The translations under genes and the position numbers were made by a program. 64,000 bases of DNA from Rhodobiaceae bacterium (GTDB taxonomy: Bacteria; Pseudomonadota; Alphaproteobacteria; Rhizobiales; Aestuariivirgaceae): NCBI GenBank assembly GCA_009885825.1, contig VFJY01000030.1, positions 16,120 to 80,119 of the forward strand, written 5' to 3'. Shown here piece after piece: positions 18,075-26,829 of this stretch. Every line of letters begins with the position of its first letter. The stretch's first letter is position 1. The notes beneath the pieces were generated by a model. It was given only the letters and a program-made list of their open reading frames with translations. It was not told the origin of the DNA and ran no database searches.

Positions 18075-19273
18075 AATCTTCGCTGTCAATTGTTGAAGCC
18101 CGCCGTGTGGCGCTTAGCGCCCAGGGTTTCACGTTTCCCAATCGCGACGGAAAAGCCAATTGGACAAAAATCAGCAAGACGATTGACCAGATCAATCTTC
18201 TGCAGATTGATAGCGTCAACGTGCTTGTGCGCTCCCATTACCTCCCAGTGTTTTCCCGGCTTGGCCACTATGATCACGCAACACTGGATGCCCGCACCTT
18301 CAGCAACAAAAAACGCACCATGTTCGAATGCTGGTCCCATGAGGCAAGCCTTGTTCCCTTGAAGCTTCACCCCCTGATGCGCTGGCGCATGAACCGCGCC
18401 CTGAACGGCAACGGCACTTACAGCTCCATGAATGAGTTCGCCCAACAGGAAAAAACCTATGTGAAGTCCGTTCTTGAGTTCGTCCGGCGCAACGGCCCCA
18501 CGGCAGTTAGCGACTTGCCCGACGGCGGCAAAAGCGCTGGCGGTTGGTGGGGATGGAGCAAGGGCAAGATGGCGATGGAAACCTTGTTTGACCAGGGCCT
18601 CGTCACCACGGCGGCAAGACCTTCGTTCGAGCGCATTTACGACCTTACCGAAAATATTATTCCCGCAGAAATCCTGGCGCTGCCAACGCCAACTGAAGCA
18701 AATACCTTCGCCACATTGCTGGACCTTTCAGGCCGCGCCCTTGGCATAGGGACAGAGTTCGATCTCCGCGATTACTTCCGCCTGCCTGTCGCGGAAACCA
18801 AAACAGCACTCGCCCAACTCGTTGAAAATGGAGCGCTCATTGCAGTTTCCGTGGAGGATTGGAAACACCAGGCCTACATCCACCGCGATGCAAAACTTCC
18901 ACGCAAAGCGGGAGGCGTAGCCCTCGTGTCACCCTTCGATCCGCTTGTCTGGGAACGCGCCCGCGCCGAACGGCTTTTCAACTTCCACTACCGCATCGAA
19001 ATCTATACGCCCGCCGAAAAACGCAAATTTGGCTACTATGTTTTGCCCTTCCTGCTGGGTGATCGCTTTGCCGGGCGCATTTGCCTGAAAGCCGACCGCC
19101 AGGCAGGCGTTCTGCGCGCCAATGCGGCTCACCTGGAGCCTCACGCCGATCCGCAAGAAACTGCGGAAGCCATGGCCCAAGAGCTAAATCTCATGGCAAA
19201 ATGGCTGGGCTTGAATGGGGTGGAAGCTGGTGCCAAAGGTAATCTCGCCAGACACTTGAAGGCTGCCCTGTGA
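18071..19273 (+). CDS. AlkZ/YcaQ-like DNA glycosylase (winged-helix, HTH_42 family)
   Basis: A 400-residue protein of the AlkZ/YcaQ family, whose studied members excise alkylated or cross-linked bases from DNA. The N-terminus, SLSIVEARRVALSAQGF, is typical. LLQIDSVNVLVRSHYLPVFSRLG carries the QxD active-site motif of the YcaQ branch. Three winged-helix modules follow (around residues 130-300), and the C-terminal FHYRIEIYTPAEKRKFGYYVLPFLLGDRF block is the conserved beta-barrel segment. It overlaps the preceding and following GNAT genes by four bases each, so the three are translationally coupled. Confidence 0.9.
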   Translation: MKSSLSIVEARRVALSAQGFTFPNRDGKANWTKISKTIDQINLLQIDSVNVLVRSHYLPVFSRLGHYDHATLDARTFSNKKRTMFECWSHEASLVPLKLHPLMRWRMNRALNGNGTYSSMNEFAQQEKTYVKSVLEFVRRNGPTAVSDLPDGGKSAGGWWGWSKGKMAMETLFDQGLVTTAARPSFERIYDLTENIIPAEILALPTPTEANTFATLLDLSGRALGIGTEFDLRDYFRLPVAETKTALAQLVENGALIAVSVEDWKHQAYIHRDAKLPRKAGGVALVSPFDPLVWERARAERLFNFHYRIEIYTPAEKRKFGYYVLPFLLGDRFAGRICLKADRQAGVLRANAAHLEPHADPQETAEAMAQELNLMAKWLGLNGVEAGAKGNLARHLKAAL

Positions 19274-19803
19274 TCCACATCGAAACTGATCGTCTTATCC
19301 TGCGCCTCGTGCCGCTCGCTGCCCTTGCCAGCACTGCGGCCGGAAATATCAAGCCAACCAAAGCGCTGGTCGGCAAACATCTGACCGAAGAATGGTTTGA
19401 GGATTCCTGGGTCTATCAACTGCGCTATGACCAATGGATGGCCGACCCATCTTACGCGCCCTGGTCGGTCAGGGCGATTGCCTCCAAAGAAACAGGCGAC
19501 ATCGTCGGGAACATGAATTGCCACCACAATCCAATGCCCTTTGCATTGGATGGCAACGAGTTCCTAGCGGTTGAAATGGGTTACACCGTGTTTGAACCCT
19601 GGCGGCGTCAAGGCATCGCTTTCGAAGCCATCCGGGCGTTCACCGCCTGGGCCAAAACCGAAGGCGTTGCGGCCATTATTCTCTCCATTTCACCAGAAAA
19701 CAATCCCTCACTGGCGCTTGCAAAAAAATTGGGAGCGCAAAAGATCGGCTCCCACATTGACGAGAAGGATGGGCCGGAGGATATCTACCTCTTCAAGTGC
19801 TGA
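19270..19803 (+). CDS. GNAT-family N-acetyltransferase (RimJ-like)
   Basis: A 177-residue acetyltransferase of the RimJ/RimL type that usually modifies protein N-termini or small amines; its substrate is unknown. IETDRLILRLVPLAAL is the typical N-terminal strand. AVEMGYTVFEPWRRQGIAFEAIRAFTAWA is motif A with the acetyl-CoA loop RRQGIA, and ISPENNPSLALAKKLGAQKIG is motif B. The start is GTG, overlapping the upstream TGA as GTGA. It converges on the aminotransferase gene two bases downstream. Confidence 0.9.
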   Translation: MIHIETDRLILRLVPLAALASTAAGNIKPTKALVGKHLTEEWFEDSWVYQLRYDQWMADPSYAPWSVRAIASKETGDIVGNMNCHHNPMPFALDGNEFLAVEMGYTVFEPWRRQGIAFEAIRAFTAWAKTEGVAAIILSISPENNPSLALAKKLGAQKIGSHIDEKDGPEDIYLFKC

Positions 19804-19804
19804 G

Positions 19805-21238
19805 CTAATTCCCGCCGTGCTGAATGGGCCCCACCGCAGGTAACAACCCGCCCTTTACCAGATCATGCGTCACTTCCTCAATCGCCCCATGCAGCGTGTC
19901 CACCAGAAAATCCGCCTCCTTCATGCTGAGGATCAGCGGCGGTGACATCACATCAAGATGGCCCAGTGGCCGCACCAGCAGGCCGCGCTCCTCGCAGAGT
20001 TTGGATATCCGTTTGGATATGTTGATCTCATCCGGCAGGTGCGTTTTGGTCTCCTTGTCGGCCACATACTCAACGCACATCATGAGCCTCTTGCCGCGCA
20101 CATTGCCAACAATGCGCAGATCTTCCAGCTCATGCAGCCGCTTCTCAAAATAATCGCCCACCACCTTCACGTGATCGAGCAATCCCTCGCGCTCAATAAT
20201 TTCAATATTTTTCAACGCAGCGGCACAGCACACCGGATGGCCCGAGTAAGTGAAACCATGGGCAAACCACACGTCGGGGCCAGGCTGGCTGATCCCATCA
20301 TGGATTTCATCGGAAAATATCGTGGCGCCGAGTGGAAGATAGCCGGATGTCAGGCCCTTGGCGGAAACAATGATGTCCGGCTCAATGCCGAATACATCCT
20401 TGCTTGCAAACCAGTGGCCCAGCCTGCCGAAGGCCGTCACAACTTCATCGGCGATAAACAGAATGCCATTGTCCTTGCACACTTCCCACATGCGCCGGAG
20501 GTAATCCCGGGGCGGCACGACTACTCCACCTGAACCTTGAATGGGCTCGGCGATAAAGGCTGCAATATTGGTGACGCCCACTTCGCGGATTTTGGCTTTG
20601 AACTCATTAACCAGGAAGTCCGTGAACTGATCTTCGGTCATGCCATCGGGCCGCCGGTAGGGATAAGGTGCTGAAAGATGGTGAATGAAGTCCGAGATAT
20701 AATGGAAATTAGGTGTCCGGTCGCCATATCGGTTGCCGATTGAAATCGTGAGATAGCTGGAGCCATGATAGGAATTGTGCCGGGAAATGATGTGCTGGCG
20801 CGAATGCTCGCCGCGCCGGGCATGGTAGAAGTGCGCCAGGCGAACAGCCGTATCATTGGCGCAGGAGCCAGACGTTGAAAACGCCACGTGGTTGAGTGAG
20901 CCCGGTGCGATCTCGGCAAGTTTCGCGGCAAGCTCCGAAGCTGGTGCGTTTGTCATGTCCACAAATGGATTGCTGTAGGGCAGCAGCCTCGCCTGCTCAG
21001 CTATGGCTTCAGCCATTTCATTGCGGCCATAGCCCACATTCACGCACCACATGCCGCCAAGCCCGTCCAGGTAGCGCTTGCCATTCACATCAATGATATG
21101 TGTGCCGTCCCCTTCGACAATGAGAAGTGAGCCGTCTTTCTTAAAACTGTCAAAGTGGGTCCATGGATGCAGGAAGTGATCGTGGTCTTTTTGCCAGATA
21201 TCCTGCGCATTGAAACGGTTGCTGGCCGGGTTAAGCAT
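19805..21238 (-). CDS. Class III PLP aminotransferase (omega-transaminase-like)
   Basis: A 477-residue class III aminotransferase. The N-terminal HFLHPWTHFDSFKKDGSLLIVEGDGTHIIDVNGKRYLDGLGGMWCVNVGYG is that of omega-amino acid:pyruvate/diamine transaminases. STSGSCANDTAVRLAHFYH binds the PLP phosphate, FIADEVVTAFGRLGHWFAS holds the cofactor Asp, and SAKGLTSGYLPLGA contains the Schiff-base Lys. The substrate (a diamine, beta-alanine or aromatic amine) cannot be decided by reading. A second class III aminotransferase gene lies 97 bp upstream. Confidence 0.93.
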   Translation of the reverse strand: MLNPASNRFNAQDIWQKDHDHFLHPWTHFDSFKKDGSLLIVEGDGTHIIDVNGKRYLDGLGGMWCVNVGYGRNEMAEAIAEQARLLPYSNPFVDMTNAPASELAAKLAEIAPGSLNHVAFSTSGSCANDTAVRLAHFYHARRGEHSRQHIISRHNSYHGSSYLTISIGNRYGDRTPNFHYISDFIHHLSAPYPYRRPDGMTEDQFTDFLVNEFKAKIREVGVTNIAAFIAEPIQGSGGVVVPPRDYLRRMWEVCKDNGILFIADEVVTAFGRLGHWFASKDVFGIEPDIIVSAKGLTSGYLPLGATIFSDEIHDGISQPGPDVWFAHGFTYSGHPVCCAAALKNIEIIEREGLLDHVKVVGDYFEKRLHELEDLRIVGNVRGKRLMMCVEYVADKETKTHLPDEINISKRISKLCEERGLLVRPLGHLDVMSPPLILSMKEADFLVDTLHGAIEEVTHDLVKGGLLPAVGPIQHGGN

Positions 21239-21335
21239 GGGCTTCTCCTGTTTTGTGACAGCCTAGCAGCCCTGTCAGCACAAGAGCCAGCTACAATAGC
21301 TTACACTTGGCCTCACAAATCCTTACACGTTGCCT

Positions 21336-22628
21336 CTAGTTAACCAGCAAATAACGGTAGCGTTTGATGAAATCTTCCAGAACTTCAAGCAAACGCTGCA
21401 TATCGGGTTGTTCCACCACAAGCGATAACGCCATAAACCCGCGTTCCGCAATGTAAATGCCGTGATCCAGAAGATGGAGATAGATGAGCCGCTTCAATCT
21501 TGTATCAGCCTTGGCCACATCATCCGGCCCGCCAATAGCACCGGAAATTGGGTGCAGCGTTATCATGGAACCGACACCCGTGGCCTGCATCGAACACTGA
21601 TATCGCATGAACAGATCATTCATCGCTTGGCGCAGCTCTTCGCCCCGCATGTTAAGTACCACACAGGCTTCTGGCGTATAGATCTCCGTTAGCCCTGCAA
21701 GCCCCGCCGTCATCGTCAGCGTATTGTTGTTGAACGTGCCTGCATGGGGAAGCGCATTGGGGCGCGAGGGGTCGAACTGCTCCATGATGGCACGGGCACC
21801 GCCGAACGCGCCAAAGCTCATGCCGCCTCCAATATACTTGCCCAGTGTCTTGAGATCGGGTTGAATACCGTATTGCGCTGAAAGCCCATTGGGATGCAGC
21901 CTGGACGACATTACCTCATCGAATATCAGCACAATCCCGCGAGCCTGGGTTTCCGCCCGAAGCATGGCCAGAAATTCCGGCGTTGCAGGAAGACACCCGC
22001 CGCCACCCAGCATGGGCTCCAGAATAACGGCGGCGAGTTCATCCGCATGCTGGGCGATCAGCGCGCGCGTCGCCGCAACATCATTGAAGCGGGCCATCAC
22101 GCATTCAAATGGCGCATTGACCGGAGAAGCGCCGTGGCTGAAGTAAAGCGTTCCGCCATGATAGCCTCCCACCATGGGCATGATTTTCTTGCGGCAGGTG
22201 AAGCACCTGGCCGCCGCCAGCGCCATCATGTTGGCTTCCGTGCCAGAATTGGTAAAGCGCACCAGATCAAGGTGAAAGCGCTTGGTCACCGCCTCTGCGA
22301 AGATGACCTCGCGGGAATGATGGGCGCCCATGTTGAGGCCCTGCTCCATCGCCTCCGCCACGGCCTGTTTGATGCGGGGATTGGAATGCCCATAAATTCC
22401 CGCCGAATATTCGCCCAGCAGATCAAGATAGGAATGGCCATCCACATCCCAAATGGTGGAGCCCTCCGCCCGCTCGGCGCGAATGGGAAATGGCGCCGAG
22501 AACAAGACTGTGCGCGTGTTGCCGCCTGGCATCACAGCTTTCGCGCGCTCATGCAGCGCCTGCGTCTTGGGGCGTTTGGCCACAAAGTCGGCAATCGCCT
22601 CTTCCAGCGCCAGATCGATACTCACCAT
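21336..22628 (-). CDS. Class III PLP aminotransferase (glutamate-semialdehyde aminomutase-like)
   Basis: A 430-residue class III protein closest in layout to glutamate-1-semialdehyde aminomutases and related aspartate-aminotransferase-family enzymes. MPGGNTRTVLFSAPFPIRAERAEGSTIWDVDGHSYLDLLGEYSAGIYGH is the family N-terminus. FTNSGTEANMMALAAARC binds PLP, ILIFDEVMSS-like VLIFDEVMSSRL holds the cofactor Asp, and KTLGKYIGGGMSFGAFGG has the Schiff-base Lys. I do not call it hemL because the neighbourhood and several N-terminal residues differ from the tetrapyrrole enzyme. It lies upstream of another class III aminotransferase gene. Confidence 0.88.
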   Translation of the reverse strand: MVSIDLALEEAIADFVAKRPKTQALHERAKAVMPGGNTRTVLFSAPFPIRAERAEGSTIWDVDGHSYLDLLGEYSAGIYGHSNPRIKQAVAEAMEQGLNMGAHHSREVIFAEAVTKRFHLDLVRFTNSGTEANMMALAAARCFTCRKKIMPMVGGYHGGTLYFSHGASPVNAPFECVMARFNDVAATRALIAQHADELAAVILEPMLGGGGCLPATPEFLAMLRAETQARGIVLIFDEVMSSRLHPNGLSAQYGIQPDLKTLGKYIGGGMSFGAFGGARAIMEQFDPSRPNALPHAGTFNNNTLTMTAGLAGLTEIYTPEACVVLNMRGEELRQAMNDLFMRYQCSMQATGVGSMITLHPISGAIGGPDDVAKADTRLKRLIYLHLLDHGIYIAERGFMALSLVVEQPDMQRLLEVLEDFIKRYRYLLVN

Positions 22629-22718
22629 GAAATGCTCTCCGGCAAATGCGGCTTGGTCAAACAGAGGATCGCTGAGAGTCTTCAGGAAAGCAACAACCGC
22701 GTCAATTCGGAAGTCGAT

Positions 22719-23165
22719 TTAATTGGAAAAAGCCTTCCAGTCCGCGCACCGCAATATCATGGCGGCAAGGTTCGGGATATTGACGAGAGTAAGCGCCGTC
22801 TCCACAGTGCAGCGGAGCACTGAACGCTCATGCATCTCATCCCATGCAGCCAACTGCCGTTCAACCTTGAACGCATAGACATCAACCGAACACATGGCAG
22901 CACCGCCGTGGCGAACCCTGCTGAATTCGAAAGTTCCCAGGCAATGCCGCTCGGCCTGACCGACAAGCCCGGCTTCTTCCAATGCCTCCTGAGCGGCAAC
23001 CTCATGGGGGGCCAAACCCGTAATGGGATTGCCCTTGGGGATGATCCAGCGGCCGCCGCCCCTGGACGTCACCAGGCAAACATCAACATCACCCGCCGAA
23101 TTCACGAAAAACGGCAGTGCCCCGATCTGATGCTGGTGGTTGCCTGAAATGCCCATGGTGTCCAA
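22719..23165 (-). CDS. Nudix hydrolase (diphosphoinositol-phosphatase-like)
   Basis: A 148-residue Nudix protein expected to cleave X-linked nucleoside or inositol diphosphates. WIIPKGNPITGLAPHEVAAQEALEEAGLVG is the Nudix box. The metal-binding EALEEAG core is present, but the box Arg is Gln, and the early Glu of G-x5-E is Leu. The PKGNP start of the box resembles the DIPP/MutT-like rhizobial group that acts on dinucleoside polyphosphates. It is followed on the same strand by the GSA-like aminotransferase gene. Confidence 0.88.
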   Translation of the reverse strand: MDTMGISGNHQHQIGALPFFVNSAGDVDVCLVTSRGGGRWIIPKGNPITGLAPHEVAAQEALEEAGLVGQAERHCLGTFEFSRVRHGGAAMCSVDVYAFKVERQLAAWDEMHERSVLRCTVETALTLVNIPNLAAMILRCADWKAFSN

Positions 23166-23335
23166 TAGCTAGCTCAGCTTGATTCGCTATTCAAAAACAA
23201 GAGTCTTCAAGAATAGTCCTAACAGTGTGGCATTAAGGATCCGTTAAGTCTTGGTCCAAGAGCGTACCAATCAGGCCATGTGTTGACTCTAACACCCGAT
23301 TAATGCAGCTTATTTTTTTGGGAGCGGTGTGTTTC

Positions 23336-24889
23336 ATGAGTAAGAGGGGGTCTATCCCGACCGACTTCAGCGGGCGGGAAATCGAGATCAAGTTCAAATC
23401 GGATTTAACCGCGCCGGATCTTGCGTCAAGATTGCAAGCCATTGATGGGGCTGCGGAAACCAAAACCCAGGACCTGCGAACACTTTATTTTGACACGCCC
23501 TCAAATGACTTGCGAAAAAACGGCATCGCGCTGCGCATCAGGAAGAAAGGCCGCTCCGCCCCCATACAGGGCATCAAATCGTTGAATGCCTCGGGATCGG
23601 ACCCTTTTGCCCGCGAGGAGATTGAAGTTCGCTGCAAAGGCGACATGCCCGACCTGTCCCTGTTTGAAAAAGGCGCCGCGGCCAAACTCCTCAGCATTGT
23701 CGGAAATAGTCCGCTTGAATTGAAATTCGAGACGCAGCTGAAGCGTCAAACCAAACTTATGAGATGTGGACATTCGAAGGTCGAACTGGCTTTCGACGAG
23801 GGACATATTGTCAACGGCGAGACGCGCCTGCCCCTGAATGAAGTCGAACTCGAGCTGAAATCCGGCAACGTAACCGACCTGTGTGAACTGGCCATAAAAC
23901 TCGCAAGTGAACTGCCCCTGCGGCTGGATTTTGTCAGCAAGGCTGAGAAGGGCTTCCAAGCCTTTTCAAATGGACAGGCGGTGCCTGTCAAGTCGACGCC
24001 CGTCAAGATCCGTTCAGATTCAACTTTGGCGGATGCAGTCACGGCCATCATTTCAAACACGCTGGCGCACTTCACCTCCAACTGGGTTTCATTGCGGAAA
24101 ACCGACCACCCGGAATCCATTCACCAGATGCGTGTCGCGCTCCGCCGCCTGCGCAGCGGCCTTTGGATGTTCGGAAAAGCCTTGCCCCGATCGCACTTCG
24201 CCGATTTGAGTGCTGCGGTCAAAAAAACCACCAAAATCTTAGGGCCGGCGCGCGAAATCGATGTGTATCGCGCATCGCTGGAGCAAGGCCCGCTGGCGGA
24301 CGCCTATCCGCCACCCGTTCGCGATGCCCTGCGCGCGGCTTTGGAGGAATATCGGCAAGTTGCCTACGCCCAGGCGCGGTCGCTGATTGAAAGTGTCGAT
24401 GCGACAGTATTTGTTCTTGGCGTCCAGCGCCTTCTCGCGGACGGCAATTGGCAAAAGGGGATCCCCGACGGCAAGCTGAAGATGCCAATCCAAAAATTTG
24501 CCAGGCGTCTCCTCGGTAAACTTCGAGCCCGGGTCCTGAAACGTGGCAGGGGGCTTGCTGGACTTTCGGACGAAGACCGCCACGAGCTGCGCATCGCCCT
24601 CAAGAATTTACGCTATGGGGCCGAATTTTTTGGAGAGCTCCTAGGCCATCGCAAGAAGAGGAAATCGCTGGCCGATACCCTTTCCGGACTGCAAGACATT
24701 CTTGGCGACATCAATGATGCCGCAAGTTTCAAAAGTTTTGTTGAGGTTAACGCGCTGGCGTTGCGTCCCGGCTTGGAAATGACGCCAAGCCTTACCCTCG
24801 CCTGGTACGCCAGACAAACCAAAGCTGTCAAAAAAACACTGCAAAAGAAGTGGAAAAAATTCCAGCGAGCCGACAGGTTTTGGGAATAG
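23336..24889 (+). CDS. CYTH-CHAD domain protein
   Basis: A 517-residue fusion of two domains tied to phosphate-rich polymers. The N-terminal CYTH domain (about residues 15-200) opens with EIEIKFK, the ExExK motif of triphosphate tunnel enzymes. The CHAD domain (about 230-500) is helical and rich in conserved His and Arg, with HQMRVALRRLRSGLWMFGKAL and HELRIALKNLRYGAEFFGELL. CHAD proteins bind polyphosphate, so inorganic triphosphatase or polyphosphate-linked activity is plausible. I chose the ATG at 23336, which matches the usual short leader, over the ORF-track start. Confidence 0.92.
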   Translation: MSKRGSIPTDFSGREIEIKFKSDLTAPDLASRLQAIDGAAETKTQDLRTLYFDTPSNDLRKNGIALRIRKKGRSAPIQGIKSLNASGSDPFAREEIEVRCKGDMPDLSLFEKGAAAKLLSIVGNSPLELKFETQLKRQTKLMRCGHSKVELAFDEGHIVNGETRLPLNEVELELKSGNVTDLCELAIKLASELPLRLDFVSKAEKGFQAFSNGQAVPVKSTPVKIRSDSTLADAVTAIISNTLAHFTSNWVSLRKTDHPESIHQMRVALRRLRSGLWMFGKALPRSHFADLSAAVKKTTKILGPAREIDVYRASLEQGPLADAYPPPVRDALRAALEEYRQVAYAQARSLIESVDATVFVLGVQRLLADGNWQKGIPDGKLKMPIQKFARRLLGKLRARVLKRGRGLAGLSDEDRHELRIALKNLRYGAEFFGELLGHRKKRKSLADTLSGLQDILGDINDAASFKSFVEVNALALRPGLEMTPSLTLAWYARQTKAVKKTLQKKWKKFQRADRFWE

Positions 24890-24891
24890 CT

Positions 24892-25638
24892 TTACCCGGT
24901 CCGCGCCTTGATCAATGCCGCTACACGCTCCTGCAATCCCCACAAATACGGGTCGTGAATTCCCGCTGCTTCAAGGGAAAGAACTGTCTGGCGCAGATAT
25001 TCTGCACCGCTGCCCCAATGCCCGCAAGCAATTGACAGCGTCTGGGCGGTCTCCTCAACTGCCAACTCGCCAACATAGAGCGGACTGTCTGGATTGGCCG
25101 TAAACGCAATTGCCTTTGTGGCCACTCCTCCAGCATCGACATCAATCCATCGCGGCAGATTGCTCGGCGGTTTGTTCGTCATCTCGCGTCGCCACAGTTT
25201 GGCAAGGTCCGCCCAGGCGCCGCCGGGCGCCACCTGCTGAACCAGTCCTTCACACTGATTTCCGCGATCAATTTGCATCATCAACCCCGGCCGGTCAAAC
25301 GTGCCGCGAAAGCGCACAACTTTCAGGCAAAACGATCGTTGCCAGCCCGTGGCAACGGCAGGAACTGTCGCCACAGGCTTAAACACCGGTTTCCAGATCA
25401 GCGATCCATAGCAGAACACATACAACGGCCCATCTGGCTTTCCCTCAAGAAAATCAGCCAGATACGCATCATAGTCAGCGTCCGAAAACACAATGGACCC
25501 CGCCGATGGTCCCGTGTCAGGCACCTCCCGGTGCACCTGTTTCACCAACTCCGCCGTCAAACGCAGTGTTTCGCCCATTGGCGCAGGCTCCACTATATCG
25601 ATGCAATCGAAGCTAACAACTGGAAGCGACGTTGACAA
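24892..25638 (-). CDS. ChaC-like gamma-glutamylcyclotransferase
   Basis: A 248-residue protein of the ChaC branch of gamma-glutamylcyclotransferases, which release 5-oxoproline from glutathione. The VFCYGSLIWKPVF motif (YGSL) forms the substrate loop. GWQRSFCLKVVRFRGTFDRPGLMMQIDRGNQCEGLVQQV is the typical core, and FTANPDSPLYVGELAVEETAQTLSIACGHWGSGAEYLRQTV closes the fold. The N-terminal 85 residues are an extension common in proteobacteria. It is convergent with the CYTH-CHAD gene (two-base gap). Confidence 0.9.
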   Translation of the reverse strand: MSTSLPVVSFDCIDIVEPAPMGETLRLTAELVKQVHREVPDTGPSAGSIVFSDADYDAYLADFLEGKPDGPLYVFCYGSLIWKPVFKPVATVPAVATGWQRSFCLKVVRFRGTFDRPGLMMQIDRGNQCEGLVQQVAPGGAWADLAKLWRREMTNKPPSNLPRWIDVDAGGVATKAIAFTANPDSPLYVGELAVEETAQTLSIACGHWGSGAEYLRQTVLSLEAAGIHDPYLWGLQERVAALIKARTG

Positions 25639-25696
25639 TGCCGCGAACTGGCTTACAGATACCAGAAATTAACCCTCAAATTCCCGTTTCAGCCAA

Positions 25697-26167
25697 TTGT
25701 CATGCGATATTTGGCAAAGTGCGATTATGTCGATGTTTGACCTATTCAAAGCCGCGCCGCCAGAATCACGCAGGCGGACATTTCTTGCCCTCTTTTTGGG
25801 GGCCGGCCTGTTGTTGCTTGCCCCCGCTGCCCTTGCAAAAGACGGCGACAGCGGCAACAGCGGGTCTGGCAGTGATAACAGCGGCGAGGGCAATAACGAC
25901 GATGACGGCGACGATGATGATCACGATGAAGATGACGACGACAATGATGATGCGTTACAGCAGGTAAGCAACGGCAATGCCGCATCACTGTCCAGCATCA
26001 TGGCGGAAGTCAGGAAGGCCGTGCCAGGCAAAGTGCTCAAGGTCAAGCTTCGCCGCCGGTTTGGCACTTTGACTTACGAACTGGTCGTGCTGTCAGCAAC
26101 CGGCACCTATTACGCAGTCGCTGTGAACGCGCGGACACGAGCAATTCTCAGCGTACGGGAAAAATAA
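25697..26167 (+). CDS. Secreted PepSY-domain protein with polyaspartate linker
   Basis: A 156-residue (or 146 from the ATG at 25727) periplasmic protein. The signal peptide FLALFLGAGLLLLAPAALA is followed by a Gly/Ser/Asn stretch and a tract of almost pure Asp/Glu (DDDGDDDDHDEDDDDNDD, residues about 68-86). A single PepSY domain at the C-terminus (SSIMAEVRKAVPGKVLKVKLRRRFGTLTYELVVLSATGTYYAVAVNARTRAILSV) completes it. PepSY domains often inhibit proteases or attend sensors. The stop overlaps the response-regulator start (TAATG), so it belongs to the two-component operon. Confidence 0.85.
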   Translation: MSCDIWQSAIMSMFDLFKAAPPESRRRTFLALFLGAGLLLLAPAALAKDGDSGNSGSGSDNSGEGNNDDDGDDDDHDEDDDDNDDALQQVSNGNAASLSSIMAEVRKAVPGKVLKVKLRRRFGTLTYELVVLSATGTYYAVAVNARTRAILSVREK

Positions 26168-26829
26168 TGCGTGTGCTTGTGGTTGAAGATGAGCCAGATG
26201 TGGCCAGTCATGTCAGCCGCATTCTCGAGGCATCCGGATTTCTGCCCGAAATAGCAAGCGATGGGGAAACCGCCTGGTTTCTTGGCGACACCGAGGATTT
26301 TGCCGCCGTGATCCTGGATTTGGGCCTGCCCACCCTCGATGGCATCAGTGTTCTTAAAAGATGGCGGCAAGCTGGCCGCAAAATGCCAGTCATTGCCCTC
26401 ACAGCCCGTGGAAACTGGCGCGACAAGGTTGACGGGATCAACGCTGGAGCCGACGATTATGTTGGCAAGCCCTTCGAGGCTGAGGAGCTTTTGGCAAGAT
26501 TGCGGGGTGTTCTCCGGCGCACAGGTGGCCATGCCGCACCGGAAATCAATGTCGGCCGCGTGCGCCTCAACACCCTGACAATGCAGGTGAGCGTTGATGG
26601 CATTCCGATCAAGATTTCACCGCTCGAATACCGAGCCATGAGCTATCTGCTGCACCACCACGGTGAAGTCGTGCCTTTCCGCGAAATCTATGAGCATGTC
26701 TATGGCAACGGCGACCCGACCAGCAATACCCTCGAGGCCCTGATCGCCAGGCTTCGCAAGCGGCTTGGATACGAGTTCATCGAAACCCGGCGGGGCGCCG
26801 GCTACATCGTGTTGGCGGCCAAAGATTGA
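26167..26829 (+). CDS. OmpR/PhoP-family response regulator
   Basis: A 220-residue two-component regulator. The receiver domain has the acidic pocket LVVEDEPDVA, the phospho-acceptor Asp in AVILDLGLPTLDGISVLKRWR (near residue 51), the Thr in VIALTARGNW and the Lys in DDYVGKPFEAEEL. The C-terminal winged helix binds DNA (EYRAMSYLLHHHGEVVPFREIYEHVYGNG). The kinase gene follows with a TTG start overlapping this stop, and the PepSY gene precedes it. The sequence is nearest to the PhoP group, which responds to divalent cations or acid in other bacteria. Confidence 0.95.
   Translation: MRVLVVEDEPDVASHVSRILEASGFLPEIASDGETAWFLGDTEDFAAVILDLGLPTLDGISVLKRWRQAGRKMPVIALTARGNWRDKVDGINAGADDYVGKPFEAEELLARLRGVLRRTGGHAAPEINVGRVRLNTLTMQVSVDGIPIKISPLEYRAMSYLLHHHGEVVPFREIYEHVYGNGDPTSNTLEALIARLRKRLGYEFIETRRGAGYIVLAAKD

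Noticed and set aside
21336-22628. hemL (glutamate-1-semialdehyde aminomutase)
   Set aside because: The fold is similar, but the context is not tetrapyrrole synthesis and the N-terminus differs; I keep a family-level call.
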